A DNA stretch of 64,000 nt from Serratia sp. AKBS12 (GTDB lineage Bacteria; Pseudomonadota; Gammaproteobacteria; Enterobacterales; Enterobacteriaceae): assembly GCF_024793895.1 (NCBI RefSeq), contig NZ_JANUSB010000015.1:1-64000 (forward strand), written 5' to 3'. The notes under the pieces are model-generated. The model saw only the letters and a program-made list of their open reading frames with translations. It did not search any database and was not told the DNA's origin. The translations under genes were made by a program, and so were the position numbers. Shown here piece by piece: positions 1 to 9,326 of the stretch (within the stretch, counting starts at the first letter, position 1; the number at the start of each line of letters is the position of its first letter).

Positions 1-415
1 GACTACGCCATATATCTTTTGCATAGTCTTCCGTTATTTCAGCGGTTTTTATCTTCTCATCTAACCACTTTCGGGCAACAGCTTGTAGCGTATGCTCCGT
101 GGCATCTTTCAGAGCGTTAGTTTTTTCAGTGATGTGGGCTTGAGGGTCAATACCATTAGCAAGCAAAGACAGATATTCATCACGTAAAGCTCTTGCCTTT
201 GCTAATGAGAGGTGAGGGTAGGTTCCCAAGCTCATCTTAGTGCGCTTCTTGGTCACTGGTACTGGATATCTGAGATACCAGTTCTTCTTCCCTCCTTTTG
301 ATGAAGGAGCGATTCGTAGCAGTAGCCCATCACCATCGAAGAGATTGATCTCTTTGTCTGCTGGCTTGGTGTTTTTGATTTCAGTGTCTGTGAGTTTTTT
401 AGTCTGCCTTGCCAT
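1..415 (-). CDS. Tyrosine recombinase (P4-type integrase), N-terminal part, runs off the left edge
   Basis: The first 138 codons of an integrase that catalyses site-specific insertion and excision of a genomic island or prophage. Translation from the ATG at 415-413 begins MARQTKKLTDTEIKNTKPAD and continues with FDGDGLLLRI and the motif KKRTKMSLGTYPHLSLAKAR. This is the arm-binding domain (DUF4102) that starts P4-family integrases. The start of the core-binding domain follows; the catalytic Arg/His/Tyr domain lies outside the window. The gene starts about 170 bp from the 3' end of ssrA, a classic integration site for this family, and reads away from it. Base composition is more AT-rich than the neighbouring core genes. 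No stop or frameshift is seen in the visible part. Family call is firm; whether the whole enzyme is intact is unknown. Confidence 0.9.
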   Translation of the reverse strand, partial: MARQTKKLTDTEIKNTKPADKEINLFDGDGLLLRIAPSSKGGKKNWYLRYPVPVTKKRTKMSLGTYPHLSLAKARALRDEYLSLLANGIDPQAHITEKTNALKDATEHTLQAVARKWLDEKIKTAEITEDYAKDIWRS

Positions 416-420
416 GTATT

Positions 421-468
421 GGACCCTCAAATTATTGGACCCAACCGGTGGGTCCATATAAGGGTCCC
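421..468. repeat. Four GGACCC/GGGTCC hexamers upstream of the integrase
   Basis: GGACCC occurs at 421-426 and 437-442, and its complement GGGTCC at 450-455 and 462-467. The middle pair forms an inverted repeat around CCGG. The cluster lies directly before the integrase start codon (415), where a repressor or the integrase itself could bind. The spacing is seen; the regulatory role is inferred. Confidence 0.45.
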
Positions 469-494
469 ATAATGCGTAGCTTCTAGCAATTCTC

Positions 495-566
495 AGTAGA
501 CTTCGCTAGACATGAAAAAGGCCGCAACCCTTGCGAGGTGCGGCCTTGATAGTCTTTAGTAGACTT
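495..566. repeat. Short direct repeats AGTAGACTT between integrase and ssrA
   Basis: AGTAGACTT is present at 495-503 and 558-566. The second copy also pairs with AGTCT at 551-555 as a small inverted repeat. Short repeats beside an integrase and the tmRNA 3' end are what integrase arm sites look like, but no binding specificity can be read from the sequence. Confidence 0.3.
516..549 (-). terminator. Rho-independent terminator downstream of ssrA
   Basis: On the minus strand a stem AAGGCCGCA/TGCGGCCTT with a 12-base loop is followed by TTTTTC. It sits about 35 bases beyond the CCA end of tmRNA and is well placed to end the ssrA transcript before the island. Confidence 0.75.
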
Positions 567-581
567 TGTTTTACTAAAAAG

Positions 582-945
582 TGGTGGAGCTGGGGGGATT
601 TGAACCCCCGTCCGAAATTACTACACCGTCGGCACTACATGCTTAGTCCAATCTTTACATTCGCCGGTCAGCTGCGGATGGACACGCCACTAACAAACTA
701 TCCTGATTGGGTTTAACGCTTCAGCCCCAGGCAAGGCATCCACGCGATCTCTTTTAGGTTTGACCTCTCTTGATCCCCGTCCTAAGAGCGGAGGCTAGGG
801 AGAGAGGGCTCTGAGCAGGGTATTAAGCTGCTAAAGCGTAGTTTTCGTCGTTTGCGACTATTTTTTTGCGGCTTTTTACGAGGCCAACCGCCCCTCGGCA
901 TGCTCCTAGGGCTTCGCAAATCCCGTCGAATCCAGAATCAGCCCC
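582..945 (-). ncRNA. ssrA: Transfer-messenger RNA (tmRNA)
   Basis: tmRNA rescues ribosomes stalled on broken mRNAs together with SmpB and adds a degradation tag. The RNA reads 5' GGGGCUGAUUCUGGAUUCGAC at 945 and ends GCUCCACCA at 582, giving 364 nt (E. coli 363). The tag reading frame lies at 855-823 on the minus strand and encodes ANDENYALAA followed by UAA, the same tag as in E. coli. The tRNA-like 3' end is intact, including the region next to the integrase, so the insertion (if any) rebuilt a functional 3' end. smpB lies just upstream on the same strand. Confidence 0.98.
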
Positions 946-960
946 AAGTAACTAATCGGC

Positions 961-966
961 ATTATA
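961..966 (-). promoter_or_regulatory. -10 element of the ssrA promoter
   Basis: Minus-strand TATAAT lies about 15 bases before the mature 5' end of tmRNA. This fits a primary transcript with a short 5' leader removed by RNase P. The -35 region is not clear. Confidence 0.6.
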
Positions 967-995
967 TCAGAAGTCTGCGCCGTAACGCCAGTGGC

Positions 996-1478
996 TTAAC
1001 GGTTTGCGTGCTTCATGATACGGGCTTTCGCCGTTTGCCATTCACGATCCTTGATGTTATCGCGCTTATCGTGTTCTTTCTTACCCTTGGCCACGCCAAT
1101 CTTCAGCTTGACCCAGGCATTTTTCCAATACATTGACAGGGCGACAACGGTGTAGCCCTCGCGGTTGACGCGGCCGAGCAGTGAATCCAGTTCACGCTTG
1201 TTCAGCAACAGCTTGCGCGAACGGGTTGGATCGCATACCACATGCGACGACGCCACGTTCAGTGGCGTAATGGTGGCGCCAAACAGATAGGCTTCACCGT
1301 CGCGGAAGGTAATGTAACTGTCGCTGATGTTGGCCTTGCCTGCGCGCAGCGATTTAACTTCCCACCCTTGCAGGGACAGGCCAGCCTCGAATTCGTCTTC
1401 GATGAAGTATTCAAAGCGGGCACGCTTGTTTTGCGCAATGGTGGCTGAGCCGGGTTTGTATGCTTTTTTCTTTGTCAT
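996..1478 (-). CDS. smpB: SsrA-binding protein SmpB
   Basis: Binds the tRNA-like domain of tmRNA and delivers it to stalled ribosomes in trans-translation. The 160-residue product starts [20 protein letters not shown] and contains the [20 protein letters not shown] block of the OB-fold core. It ends in the basic tail that enters the ribosomal mRNA channel. Length equals that of E. coli. It is encoded immediately upstream of ssrA on the same strand, the usual arrangement in enterobacteria, so tag RNA and partner protein are neighbours. Confidence 0.98.
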   Translation of the reverse strand: MTKKKAYKPGSATIAQNKRARFEYFIEDEFEAGLSLQGWEVKSLRAGKANISDSYITFRDGEAYLFGATITPLNVASSHVVCDPTRSRKLLLNKRELDSLLGRVNREGYTVVALSMYWKNAWVKLKIGVAKGKKEHDKRDNIKDREWQTAKARIMKHANR

Positions 1479-1639
1479 AGTGCGTTCATTATACTGGATG
1501 CGCCAGCGAAAGAAATCCTTTAGCGTTCAATGCCTGAGCAAATTTTCTCATTTTTGCCGGTGGCAGGGCGTAGCAGATTTTTTGTCTGAAGCCAGATAAA
1601 TGTTATTATCTGTACGTTTTATGTTTCACAGGAAATGAT

Positions 1640-2074
1640 ATGCCCCAGATTAGTCGTTCTGCCTTGGTGCCTTTTAGCGCCCAGCAGATGTACCAGTTGG
1701 TTAACGATGTTCATTCTTATCCCGATTTCTTGCCTGGTTGTACCGGTAGCCGGGTGCTTGACGCTTCCGCTAACCAGATGACCGCAGCGGTTGACGTTGC
1801 CAAGGCGGGGATCAGCAAGACGTTTACCACGCGCAACACGCTGCAGGATAACCACAGCATTAATATGCAGCTGGTTGATGGTCCGTTCCGCAAACTGATG
1901 GGCGGTTGGCAGTTTACGCCGCTGAGCCCGGAGGCCTGCAAGGTTGAATTGCACCTGGACTTCGAATTCACCAATAAATTGATTGAGCTGGCGTTCGGCA
2001 AGGTATTCAAAGAGCTGGCTGGCAGCATGGTTCAGGCCTTCACGCAGCGTGCAAAAGAGGTCTACAGTGTCTGA
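1640..2074 (+). CDS. ratA: Ribosome association toxin RatA (START-like domain)
   Basis: A 144-residue START/polyketide-cyclase-like protein (family of E. coli YfjG and mitochondrial Coq10). In E. coli RatA binds 50S subunits and blocks 70S formation; a role in ubiquinone handling is the alternative suggested by Coq10. Visible hallmarks are the N-terminal [20 protein letters not shown] and the block [17 protein letters not shown] follows AGGAAATGAT. The 3' end overlaps ratB by 8 bases in a different frame, so the pair is translationally coupled. It is divergent from smpB. Confidence 0.93.
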   Translation: MPQISRSALVPFSAQQMYQLVNDVHSYPDFLPGCTGSRVLDASANQMTAAVDVAKAGISKTFTTRNTLQDNHSINMQLVDGPFRKLMGGWQFTPLSPEACKVELHLDFEFTNKLIELAFGKVFKELAGSMVQAFTQRAKEVYSV

Positions 2075-2351
2075 GATACGCGTAGAGGTGGTGTATGCAC
2101 TACCGGAACGGCAGTATCTGCAACAGGTTACGTTAGACGCCGGCAGCAGCGTTGAGCAGGCCATTGTGGCGTCCGGCCTGTTGGAATTACGTAAAGATAT
2201 CGATTTGCACAGCAACAAGCTGGGAATTTACAGCCGGCCGGCAAAATTGGCCGATGTACTTAACGACGGCGACCGGGTTGAAATCTACCGGCCTTTGATT
2301 GCCGATCCCAAGGAACTGCGCCGGCAACGGGCAGAGAAAGCAAAAAAATAA
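2067..2351 (+). CDS. ratB: RnfH-family protein RatB
   Basis: A 94-residue beta-grasp (ubiquitin-like) protein of the RnfH/YfjF family. It was named as the partner of RatA, but its biochemical role is not settled. I place the start at GTG 2067: it follows AGAGG with 6-base spacing and gives the family N-terminus ([20 protein letters not shown]). Further upstream the frame runs inside ratA without homology. The C-terminal [20 protein letters not shown] is the conserved family signature. The gene overlaps the end of ratA. Confidence 0.9.
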   Translation: MSEIRVEVVYALPERQYLQQVTLDAGSSVEQAIVASGLLELRKDIDLHSNKLGIYSRPAKLADVLNDGDRVEIYRPLIADPKELRRQRAEKAKK

Positions 2352-2372
2352 GGCGCTCCAGGCGCCTTATTT
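2348..2372. terminator. Bidirectional terminator between ratB and bamE
   Basis: Stem ATAAGGCGC/GCGCCTTAT with a 5-base loop. It begins in the ratB stop codon, has A residues before it and T residues after it, and lies between two convergent genes. Confidence 0.75.
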
Positions 2373-2481
2373 CTTACCAAAACCCGCCAGATAGCGCATT
2401 AACCGCTGTTCCGAGTTGCAGCCTGTCACTGTCATGCAAGAGACGGCGCTTCTCGCATGGGCCGGAAAAGGATCGGACGGA

Positions 2482-2820
2482 TTATTTGGTCAGCGCCGGC
2501 TTGTTCTGGATATCGGTCAGAACGCCTGCGCTGTCAAAGGTCAGCGTCAGCGTTTGCTGCGTAATCTTTTCATGGCCAGGCTGTTGGCGGAACACGTAGA
2601 ACCAGGTCTGGGTCCCGAAAGGGTCTTGCAGCATCGGGGTTCCGAGAGTGTAAGCGACTTGCTGCTGGGTCATACCCTTGTGGATTTTTGCCACGTCCGT
2701 TGCCGTCAGGTAATTGCCCTGATTGATGTCGGGGCGGTAAACCACTTTTTCAAAAGTAGAACAGCCTGCGGTCAGCATCACAAGAGCCACAGCGGCAGCA
2801 GTCAGCATTTTACAGCGCAT
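2482..2820 (-). CDS. bamE: Outer membrane assembly factor BamE (lipoprotein)
   Basis: A small lipoprotein of the BAM complex that folds beta-barrel proteins into the outer membrane and binds BamD and phosphatidylglycerol. The 112-residue product has a signal peptide with lipobox LTAGC, giving an acylated Cys at about residue 20. The conserved stretch [19 protein letters not shown] and the motif [11 protein letters not shown] follow. I use ATG 2820; a GTG three codons earlier sits only 2 bases from the AAAGGA Shine-Dalgarno and is unlikely. The gene is monocistronic, downstream of recN and convergent with ratAB. Confidence 0.96.
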   Translation of the reverse strand: MRCKMLTAAAVALVMLTAGCSTFEKVVYRPDINQGNYLTATDVAKIHKGMTQQQVAYTLGTPMLQDPFGTQTWFYVFRQQPGHEKITQQTLTLTFDSAGVLTDIQNKPALTK

Positions 2821-2988
2821 AGTAATCACATTCCTTTAGGGCATAGGATGCCGATGATAATAGACCTTGCAGCAGTTGGAAACCGGAAATCTACCGGTTA
2901 CTCCTTCATCTTTCACGTTGTTGCATTGAAATCGTCCGGGTTGCAGCGCTAAAGTCAGACCGCAGGAATGCAAAAAAGTTGGGCTTTT

Positions 2989-4650
2989 TTATGCCGCAAG
3001 CAGCTCCTTGGCGTTGGCCAACGTATTTTTTGTTACCTCGCTGCCGCCAAGCAGTCGCGCCAACTCTTGCAGACGGGCGCGTTTGTCCAGCGGCGACATC
3101 TGCGTTTCGGTTTCCGTGCCGTCGGTTTGCTTGCTGACAAAGAAGTGTTGATGACCACAACCGGCCACCTGTGGCAGGTGAGTCACGCACATAACCTGGG
3201 TTGACTCGCCCAGTTGACGCAGCAAACGCCCGACGATGGCCGCCGTTGGGCCGCTGATTCCCACATCCACCTCATCGAAAATCAGCGCCGGGGTTTCCAT
3301 TTTGCGCGCGGTAATCACCTGAATTGCCAGGGCGATGCGTGAAAGCTCGCCGCCGGAAGCAACTTTGGCCAGCGCCTGCATTGGTTGCCCCGGGTTGGTG
3401 GACACGCGGAACTCAACGCGGCTGGCGCCTTCGACCCCCAGATGTTCCGGTTCAAAGTGTACGTCAATGCAAAACTGGCCGTGCGGCATCGACAGCGCAT
3501 GCATGCTTTCGGTAATCAGGTGAGTCAGTTCGTCGGCATACTGCTGACGCTTTTGATGCAGCTGTTGCGCCAACGCCAGCGCCTGCTGGTGATGTAGCGA
3601 AACGGCCTCGCTCAAATGCTGCTGATCGCTTTCCTGCTGTGAAAGCTGTTGCTGTTCATCCAGCAGTTGCTGATGCAACAACGGCAGTTCCTCCGGCGCG
3701 ACATGGTGCTTGCGCGCCAGACTGATTTGCCGCGAAATGCGTTGTTCCAGCTCGTGCAGCCGATTGGGATCCAGATCCATCCGCTCAGCGTAATGACGCA
3801 GTTCATCGCTGGCCTCGCTGATCTGGATCGACGCCTCTTCCAGCATGTCGAGCAGGCTGGAAAGCCTGTCGTCCATGCCGATCAGCTCAACCAGCAGCTG
3901 TTTGGAACTGTATAACTGGCTGAGCATGTTGTGCTCGTCGTCATCGGCCAGTAATTGCAGCGCGTGCTGGCTGAGGGTCAAGAGTTGGCCGCTGTTCGCC
4001 AGACGTTTGTATTCTGCGTCGATCTGCTCAAATTCGCCGCTCTGCGGTGCGAACTCGTTGAGCTCTTTCAATTGGTATTGCAGCAGTTGCCGGCGCGCGT
4101 CACGTTCTATGGACTGTTGCTGATGATGCGCCAGCTCACGGCAGCTTTGGTGCCATTGCTGATAAGCATGACGCATGGCCAGCAGCAGCGTGGGTTCGCC
4201 GACGTAGGCATCAAGCAGGGATTTTTGGTGTTCGGGTTTTAGCAACAGTTGATGTGCATGCTGGCCGTGGATCTGGATAAGACGCTGGCCCAGTTCGCGC
4301 AGTTGCGACAGGGGCACCGAGATGCCGTTGATAAAGCCGCGCGAACGGCCGTCGGTACCGATAACCCGTCGCAGCAGGCATTCGTCGTTATTGTCTAGAT
4401 GGTTCTGTTCTAGCCATTCACGGGCGGAGGGGGTATCCGCCAGCGAGAAGCGGGCGCACAGATCGGCGCGGGAGGCTCCCTGCCGCACGGCATTACCGTC
4501 GGCGCGACTGCCGAGGCACAGACCCAGTGCATCAATGGCAATTGACTTACCGGCACCGGTTTCACCGGTAATCGCCGTCATACCCGGTTGAAAGTCGATT
4601 TCCAACTCACGAACGATAGCAAAATTGTTGATGGTTAATTGCGCCAGCAT
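2989..4650 (-). CDS. recN: DNA repair protein RecN (SMC-like ATPase)
   Basis: An SMC-like ATPase used in recombinational repair of double-strand breaks, holding DNA together with RecA. The 553-residue product has Walker A GETGAGKS at 29-36 and a long Gln/Leu-rich coiled coil in the middle. The C-terminal half has the ABC signature [14 protein letters not shown] and Walker [10 protein letters not shown]. The start at 4650 ([20 protein letters not shown]) follows AAGGTTCTC. Upstream in-frame codons would run through the SOS boxes and are not coding. Expression is expected to be strongly LexA-controlled because two SOS boxes lie directly before it. Confidence 0.97.
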   Translation of the reverse strand: MLAQLTINNFAIVRELEIDFQPGMTAITGETGAGKSIAIDALGLCLGSRADGNAVRQGASRADLCARFSLADTPSAREWLEQNHLDNNDECLLRRVIGTDGRSRGFINGISVPLSQLRELGQRLIQIHGQHAHQLLLKPEHQKSLLDAYVGEPTLLLAMRHAYQQWHQSCRELAHHQQQSIERDARRQLLQYQLKELNEFAPQSGEFEQIDAEYKRLANSGQLLTLSQHALQLLADDDEHNMLSQLYSSKQLLVELIGMDDRLSSLLDMLEEASIQISEASDELRHYAERMDLDPNRLHELEQRISRQISLARKHHVAPEELPLLHQQLLDEQQQLSQQESDQQHLSEAVSLHHQQALALAQQLHQKRQQYADELTHLITESMHALSMPHGQFCIDVHFEPEHLGVEGASRVEFRVSTNPGQPMQALAKVASGGELSRIALAIQVITARKMETPALIFDEVDVGISGPTAAIVGRLLRQLGESTQVMCVTHLPQVAGCGHQHFFVSKQTDGTETETQMSPLDKRARLQELARLLGGSEVTKNTLANAKELLAA

Positions 4651-4676
4651 GAGAACCTTCCTGTGCATAAACACAT

Positions 4677-4718
4677 GACTGTAGTTCCATACAGTATAAA
4701 CTGGTTTTATATACAGTA
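4677..4718 (-). promoter_or_regulatory. Two LexA (SOS) boxes of recN
   Basis: Two CTG-N10-CAG operators lie in tandem: box 1 core 4701-4716 and box 2 core 4679-4694. Both keep the flanking T/A pattern of the 20-bp consensus. They occupy the short gap between nadK and recN. E. coli recN also carries multiple SOS boxes, so strong repression with high induction on DNA damage is expected. Confidence 0.93.
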
Positions 4719-4736
4719 AAGTGGCTGGCGTAAATT

Positions 4737-5615
4737 TTAGAACAATTTTTTTGACCACCCGAGCTTGGTGCTTAAGGTATTGAAATAGCTGTAATCCTTT
4801 GGATGAATAAGATTCAGGTGATAATCACTGCGGCGTATCAGTACTTCTTCGCCTTCCTGAATCGGCAGTGCTATCTGGCTGTCGCAGCTGATTTCCAGAT
4901 CGCTGCTGATATGGGAAAACTTCAGCCGAATGGTACTGTCGCCATTGATCACCAACGGGCGGGCAGACAAGGTGTGCGGGAACATCGGCACCAGGGCAAT
5001 CGCTTCCAGCGAGGGCGTCAGAATCGGGCCGCCGGCAGACAGCGAATAGGCCGTCGAACCGGTCGGCGTGGCGATGATCAGGCCGTCGGAGCGCTGTGAA
5101 AAGGCAAAACTATCGTCGATATATACTTCAAATTCAATCATATGCGCGACTTTTCCGGGGTGCAGTACCACCTCGTTGATCGCCGTGCTGATGCGGCATT
5201 GCTGGTGTTGACGATGAACGATGGTTTCCAGCAGGAAACGCTTTTCGTCGATGTATTCGCCTTCCAGCACGTCAGCCAGCTGTTGCAGCGCATTGTCGGG
5301 ATCCAGATCGGTCAGGAAGCCCAGATTGCCGCGATTGACGCCAATCACCTTGATGTCGTAACGCGCCAGCACGCGCGCCGCGCCGAGCATGTTGCCGTCG
5401 CCGCCTACCACCACTGCCAGATCGGCCTGCTGGCCAATCTCCGCCAGGCTGCCGGTCACCGCGTCTTTCAGGCCCAAATCCTTGGCGATCTGCTGTTCGA
5501 TCAGCACCGAGTAACCACGGGCGACCAACCAGTGAAACAGCATTTCGTGGGTGGCCAACGCCGAGGGGTGACGCGGGTGGCCAACAATGCCAATACATGC
5601 GAATTTTTTATTCAT
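4737..5615 (-). CDS. nadK: NAD kinase
   Basis: Phosphorylates NAD+ with ATP to make NADP+, the only route to NADP(H). The 292-residue product (same length as E. coli) has the nucleotide-binding GGDGN at 71-75. The conserved [15 protein letters not shown] and the motif [15 protein letters not shown] follow. The start at 5615 gives the family N-terminus [17 protein letters not shown]; the 30 codons in frame upstream run into the grpE promoter and are not conserved. It is divergent from grpE, and recN follows on the same strand after about 86 bp. Confidence 0.97.
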   Translation of the reverse strand: MNKKFACIGIVGHPRHPSALATHEMLFHWLVARGYSVLIEQQIAKDLGLKDAVTGSLAEIGQQADLAVVVGGDGNMLGAARVLARYDIKVIGVNRGNLGFLTDLDPDNALQQLADVLEGEYIDEKRFLLETIVHRQHQQCRISTAINEVVLHPGKVAHMIEFEVYIDDSFAFSQRSDGLIIATPTGSTAYSLSAGGPILTPSLEAIALVPMFPHTLSARPLVINGDSTIRLKFSHISSDLEISCDSQIALPIQEGEEVLIRRSDYHLNLIHPKDYSYFNTLSTKLGWSKKLF

Positions 5616-5669
5616 TGTTGTGATTTTCCTCACCGGAGCCAGATTATGCCCCACATTGTGACCGGTTGA

Positions 5670-5697
5670 CTTGAAACCCCGATTTTGATCCCCATAA
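5670..5697 (+). promoter_or_regulatory. Sigma-32 heat-shock promoter of grpE
   Basis: CTTGAAA (5670-5676), a 13-base spacer, then CCCCATAA (5690-5697) match the sigma-32 consensus nearly perfectly. They lie 43 bases before the grpE start codon. Confidence 0.92.
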
Positions 5698-5739
5698 TAA
5701 GCCAAGTTGCGAGATTAATGCTAAAACGCGGAGATATTC

Positions 5740-6321
5740 ATGAGTAGTAAAGAACACAAGACGCCAAACGAGCAAGTCTCGGAAGAAATGGAAAACGTTC
5801 AGCACGAAGAACAGCAGCCGGAAGCAGCGGAAGGTGTCGATCTGCGTGATCAACGCATTGCCGAGCTGGAAGCTCAACTGGCAGAAGCTCAGCAACGCGA
5901 GCGCGATAGCCTGCTGCGCGCCAAGGCCGAGATGGAAAACGTTCGTCGCCGCACCGAACTGGATATCGAAAAAGCGCACAAGTTCGCGTTGGAGAAGTTT
6001 TCCGCCGATCTGTTACCGGTGATCGATAACCTGGAGCGCGCGCTGGAACTGGCCGATCGCAATAACCCGGAACTGGCTGCAATGATCGAAGGCATCGAAC
6101 TGACGCTGAAGTCGTTGCAGGACGCAGTACGTAAATACGGCATTGAAATCGTTGGCGATGTCGACGTGCCGTTCAACCCGGACGTGCACCAGGCGATGAG
6201 CCTGATGGAATCAGACCAACACCAGCCAAACCACGTAATGATGGTGATGCAGAAAGGCTACACGCTGAACGGCCGTTTGCTACGCCCGGCGATGGTGGCG
6301 GTATCAAAAGCCAAAGCCTGA
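5740..6321 (+). CDS. grpE: Nucleotide exchange factor GrpE
   Basis: Releases ADP from DnaK and thereby drives the DnaK-DnaJ folding cycle in the cytoplasm. The 193-residue product has an acidic, Glu/Gln-rich N-terminal coiled coil. The dimerising helix ([20 protein letters not shown]) and the beta-wing domain with the signature [20 protein letters not shown] follow. ATG follows GGAGATATTC. It is expressed alone from a sigma-32 promoter and ends in a clear terminator. Confidence 0.98.
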   Translation: MSSKEHKTPNEQVSEEMENVQHEEQQPEAAEGVDLRDQRIAELEAQLAEAQQRERDSLLRAKAEMENVRRRTELDIEKAHKFALEKFSADLLPVIDNLERALELADRNNPELAAMIEGIELTLKSLQDAVRKYGIEIVGDVDVPFNPDVHQAMSLMESDQHQPNHVMMVMQKGYTLNGRLLRPAMVAVSKAKA

Positions 6322-6337
6322 CGGTTTCTGATGAAAC

Positions 6338-6361
6338 AAGGCACCTGCGGGTGCCTTTTTT
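6338..6361 (+). terminator. Terminator of grpE
   Basis: Stem AAGGCACC/GGTGCCTT with a TGCG loop and a run of six T residues, 17 bases after the grpE stop codon and before the convergent ung gene. Confidence 0.88.
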
Positions 6362-6370
6362 GCGTCTGGA

Positions 6371-7066
6371 TTAGGCCGGTTCTACACTGTCGGGCAACTG
6401 CGGCGTCCAATCGATCGGCGTCAATCCCTGCTGTTCCAGCAATTGGTTGGTCTGCGAGAAATGATGGCAGCCAAGGAAACCACGGTGGGCGGAAAGCGGC
6501 GACGGGTGCGGGGCTTTCAGTACGTGGTGACGCTGACGATCGATAAAGTTGCCTTTCTTCTGCGCGTGCGATCCCCATAGTAAAAAGATGACGCCTTGGC
6601 GATTTTCGTTCAGCGCAGCGATCACTTTATCGGTGAAGGTTTCCCAACCCAGCCTGGCGTGGGAGTGCGCCTGACCGGCCTCGACGGTGAGTACGGTATT
6701 GAGCAGCAGCACGCCTTGCTCCGCCCAGCTTTGCAGACAGCCGTGACTCGGGCGCTCAAAACCGGCAATGTCGCTGGACAACTCTTTGTAGATGTTCACC
6801 AGCGAAGGCGGCACCGCGACGCCGGGGCGCACCGAAAACGCCAGACCATGTGCCTGATTCGGGCCATGGTAGGGATCCTGGCCGAGGATGACGACTTTGA
6901 CATCCGCCAGTTCGGTAAAGCGAAACGCATTGAAAACGTCTTTTTGCGGCGGGTAGACGATCTTGCCGGCCTGACGCTCTGCGGCAACAAAGGCGAGCGT
7001 TTCAATAAAATAGGGTTGCTCTTTTTCCTTTCCGATGACGTCATGCCAGGTGAGGGAGGTGGTCAT
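6371..7066 (-). CDS. ung: Uracil-DNA glycosylase
   Basis: Removes uracil from DNA to start base-excision repair. The 231-residue product has the water-activating motif GQDPYHGP with Asp64 and the second active-site motif [11 protein letters not shown] with His187. Both are at E. coli positions. The uracil-pocket residues [10 protein letters not shown] are conserved. It is convergent with grpE and divergent from grcA, the same neighbourhood as in E. coli (grcA/yfiD-ung). Confidence 0.98.
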   Translation of the reverse strand: MTTSLTWHDVIGKEKEQPYFIETLAFVAAERQAGKIVYPPQKDVFNAFRFTELADVKVVILGQDPYHGPNQAHGLAFSVRPGVAVPPSLVNIYKELSSDIAGFERPSHGCLQSWAEQGVLLLNTVLTVEAGQAHSHARLGWETFTDKVIAALNENRQGVIFLLWGSHAQKKGNFIDRQRHHVLKAPHPSPLSAHRGFLGCHHFSQTNQLLEQQGLTPIDWTPQLPDSVEPA

Positions 7067-7284
7067 TAACGCTCTCCTTTGTTTTTGTTAGCAATTAATT
7101 AGCTATAGCTTACCGTTTACGCCCCGCGAGTGAAACCGCTCTTTCTTGCCCCAAACGCGGCGTTGTCGCAGTGGCTTTCAATTTTTTTTGAATATTTACA
7201 AAACTAATTGTGTTTGGCCAAAGGGAGAATATTGATATAAAACAAAAATTTGCCGATGTCGCGATGCAGGGCGTCCGGTGAGAA

Positions 7285-7298
7285 TTGATTTTAATCAA
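7285..7298 (+). promoter_or_regulatory. FNR box of the grcA promoter
   Basis: TTGATTTTAATCAA is a perfect match to the FNR consensus TTGAT-N4-ATCAA. Its centre is about 41 bases before the start predicted from a TATACA -10 element at 7321-7326, the class II activator position. This predicts anaerobic induction of grcA. The rest of the 7067-7418 gap is AT-rich promoter and leader sequence without another gene. Confidence 0.9.
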
Positions 7299-7418
7299 GG
7301 AATTGCCGCCGTCGGGCTGGTATACAGAATGATATGGCAACGGGTTTTTACCTATTGGGTGGGACCCGGTTTGGGTTTTATTCATAATAATTTTTCGCCC
7401 TTGTACGGAGGCAACAAT

Positions 7419-7802
7419 ATGATCACCGGTATTCAAATCACCAAAGCCAGCAATCAGGCGCTGGTTAACTCTTTCTGGCTGCTGGATGACGAAAAGTCAG
7501 AAGCGCGTTGCGTTTGCGCCAAAGCCGATTATGCGGAAGATCAAATCGTCCCGGTAACCGAACTGGGGCAGATCGAATACCGCGAAATCCCGATGGAACT
7601 GCAACCTACCGTGCGCGTAGAGGGCGGCCAGCATCTGAATGTTAACGTGCTGAGCCGTGAAACGCTGGAAGATGCGGTGCAAAACCCGGAAAAATACCCG
7701 CAATTGACTATTCGCGTTTCTGGCTATGCGGTGCGCTTCAACTCGTTAACCCCAGAGCAACAGCGTGACGTTATTACCCGCACCTTCACCGAAAGCCTGT
7801 AA
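7419..7802 (+). CDS. grcA: Autonomous glycyl radical cofactor GrcA (YfiD)
   Basis: A spare glycyl-radical domain that restores oxygen-damaged pyruvate formate-lyase. The 127-residue product matches the C-terminal domain of PFL and carries the radical site in [12 protein letters not shown] with Gly102. I start at ATG 7419 after ACGGAGGC; the upstream frame is promoter and leader. The perfect FNR box about 120 bases upstream agrees with its role when cells shift between anaerobic and microaerobic growth. It also supports survival at low pH in E. coli. Confidence 0.97.
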   Translation: MITGIQITKASNQALVNSFWLLDDEKSEARCVCAKADYAEDQIVPVTELGQIEYREIPMELQPTVRVEGGQHLNVNVLSRETLEDAVQNPEKYPQLTIRVSGYAVRFNSLTPEQQRDVITRTFTESL

Positions 7803-7860
7803 CTGGCCCTGACGTTGACGGCATTCGTTCGTTGATACGCCACTTGCCGCAGGCATAAAA

Positions 7861-7888
7861 AAACCGCCGTTGCTATGGCGGTTTTTTA
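7861..7888. terminator. Bidirectional terminator between grcA and srmB
   Basis: Stem AACCGCC/GGCGGTT with an 8-base loop, preceded by A residues and followed by six T residues, between convergent genes. Confidence 0.88.
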
Positions 7889-7905
7889 TTGCTGCGAGTT
7901 ATTGA

Positions 7906-9228
7906 TTACTTGCCGCTGTCTTCAGGCTTCGCTTTGGCCTGACGACGCTTGCCAACGTTTTTGGCGTCGCGGTGGCGCACCTTCACTTTGGCTTTTTCTT
8001 TGTTCTTTTCTTTGCTCTCAGCGCGCTTGGCCAGCACCTTCTTGGACGGTTTACCGTTGCTCTTTTCGCTTGGCGGCTTGGTGCTTGGACGCAGCTCATC
8101 AATCACCCGCGCTTTCAGCGGTTCATTGAGATAACGCCCCACCTTGCCCAGCAGCAGATGATCGTGCGCTTCCACCAGTGAAATGGCGGTGCCCTTGCGA
8201 CCGGCACGTCCGGTACGACCAATGCGATGCAGATAGGTATCGGCGGTACGCGGCATGTCAAAGTTGAACACGTGGGTGATATCGAGAATATCCAGACCGC
8301 GTGCCGCAACGTCGGTGGCCACCAGCACGTTGACACGGCCGTCCATCATGCGTTTTACCGCTTCGTTGCGCTTGGCCTGGACCATTTCTCCTTCGAGATA
8401 GCAGGTGTTGATGCCAGCCTCACGCAGCCAGGTAGCCAGTTCATGTACCCGTTCACGCTTGCGCACGAAGATCACCGACTTTTGCACATCCGGCTGTTGC
8501 AGTAGATGAACCAGCAGCGCGGTTTTATGCTTGACGTCGTCGGCACGGTAGTACCATTGCAAAATCTTTTTGCGTTCGCGGCGGGAAGGATCGGCTTCTA
8601 CTTCCACCGGCTCTTTCAAAATGCGCTCGGCAAATTCGCGGATGGCTTCGCCTTCCAGCGTGGCGGAAAACAGCAGCGTCTGGTTACGCCAGCGGGTTTC
8701 AGCCGAAATGGTTTCGATATCCTGCGCGAAGCCCATGTCCAGCATGCGGTCGGCTTCGTCGAGGATCAGCGTTTCTACCGCGCGGCAGTCAAAGTTTTCT
8801 TCTTTAATGTATTGCAGCAGGCGGCCGGTGGTCGCGACCACCACGTCCTGATTTTCGCTGAACACTTCCGCGTGGTTCATATACGCCACGCCGCCGGTAA
8901 TGGTGGCGATGTCCAACGAGGTATGAGCAGCCAGTTCACGCGCCTGATCGGCGACCTGCATTGCCAGTTCACGCGTTGGGGTCAGGATCAGCACGCGCGG
9001 TGGGCCGGATTTTTTACGTGGAAAATCCAGCAGGTGCTGCAATACCGGCAGCAGGAATGCGGCGGTCTTACCGGTGCCGGTTGGCGCCGAACCCAATACG
9101 TCACGCCCGTCCATGGCCGGCGGAATGGCTGCGGCCTGAATGGCGGTTGGGCGGTCGTAGCCTTTATCGCGCAGGGCGCTAATCAGGCGTTCATCGAGAT
9201 CGAGTTCGGAAAAATTGGTTGCTGTCAT
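7906..9228 (-). CDS. srmB: ATP-dependent RNA helicase SrmB (DEAD box)
   Basis: A DEAD-box helicase needed early in 50S ribosomal subunit assembly, especially in the cold. The 440-residue product has the Q motif at about 25-30, Walker A APTGTGKT at 48-55, PTRELA, DEAD at 156-159, SAT and the helicase C-terminal motif HRIGRTGRAGRKG. A Lys/Arg-rich tail of about 60 residues follows (AKVKVRHRDAKNVGKRRQAK) and probably binds rRNA. It is divergent from trmN, as in E. coli. Confidence 0.97.
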   Translation of the reverse strand: MTATNFSELDLDERLISALRDKGYDRPTAIQAAAIPPAMDGRDVLGSAPTGTGKTAAFLLPVLQHLLDFPRKKSGPPRVLILTPTRELAMQVADQARELAAHTSLDIATITGGVAYMNHAEVFSENQDVVVATTGRLLQYIKEENFDCRAVETLILDEADRMLDMGFAQDIETISAETRWRNQTLLFSATLEGEAIREFAERILKEPVEVEADPSRRERKKILQWYYRADDVKHKTALLVHLLQQPDVQKSVIFVRKRERVHELATWLREAGINTCYLEGEMVQAKRNEAVKRMMDGRVNVLVATDVAARGLDILDITHVFNFDMPRTADTYLHRIGRTGRAGRKGTAISLVEAHDHLLLGKVGRYLNEPLKARVIDELRPSTKPPSEKSNGKPSKKVLAKRAESKEKNKEKAKVKVRHRDAKNVGKRRQAKAKPEDSGK

Positions 9229-9326
9229 GGTCTACCTCTACTTGGGGCGCCGATTATAGACGGGTTGGCCGCCGGGTTCACCCTTTTTAAGGAAAGCATC
9301 TCTTTTACCCACTAGCAGATTGCCTT

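Noticed and set aside
5142-5669. 175-codon frame antisense to nadK
   Set aside because: It is a shadow of nadK; its end runs through the grpE heat-shock promoter.
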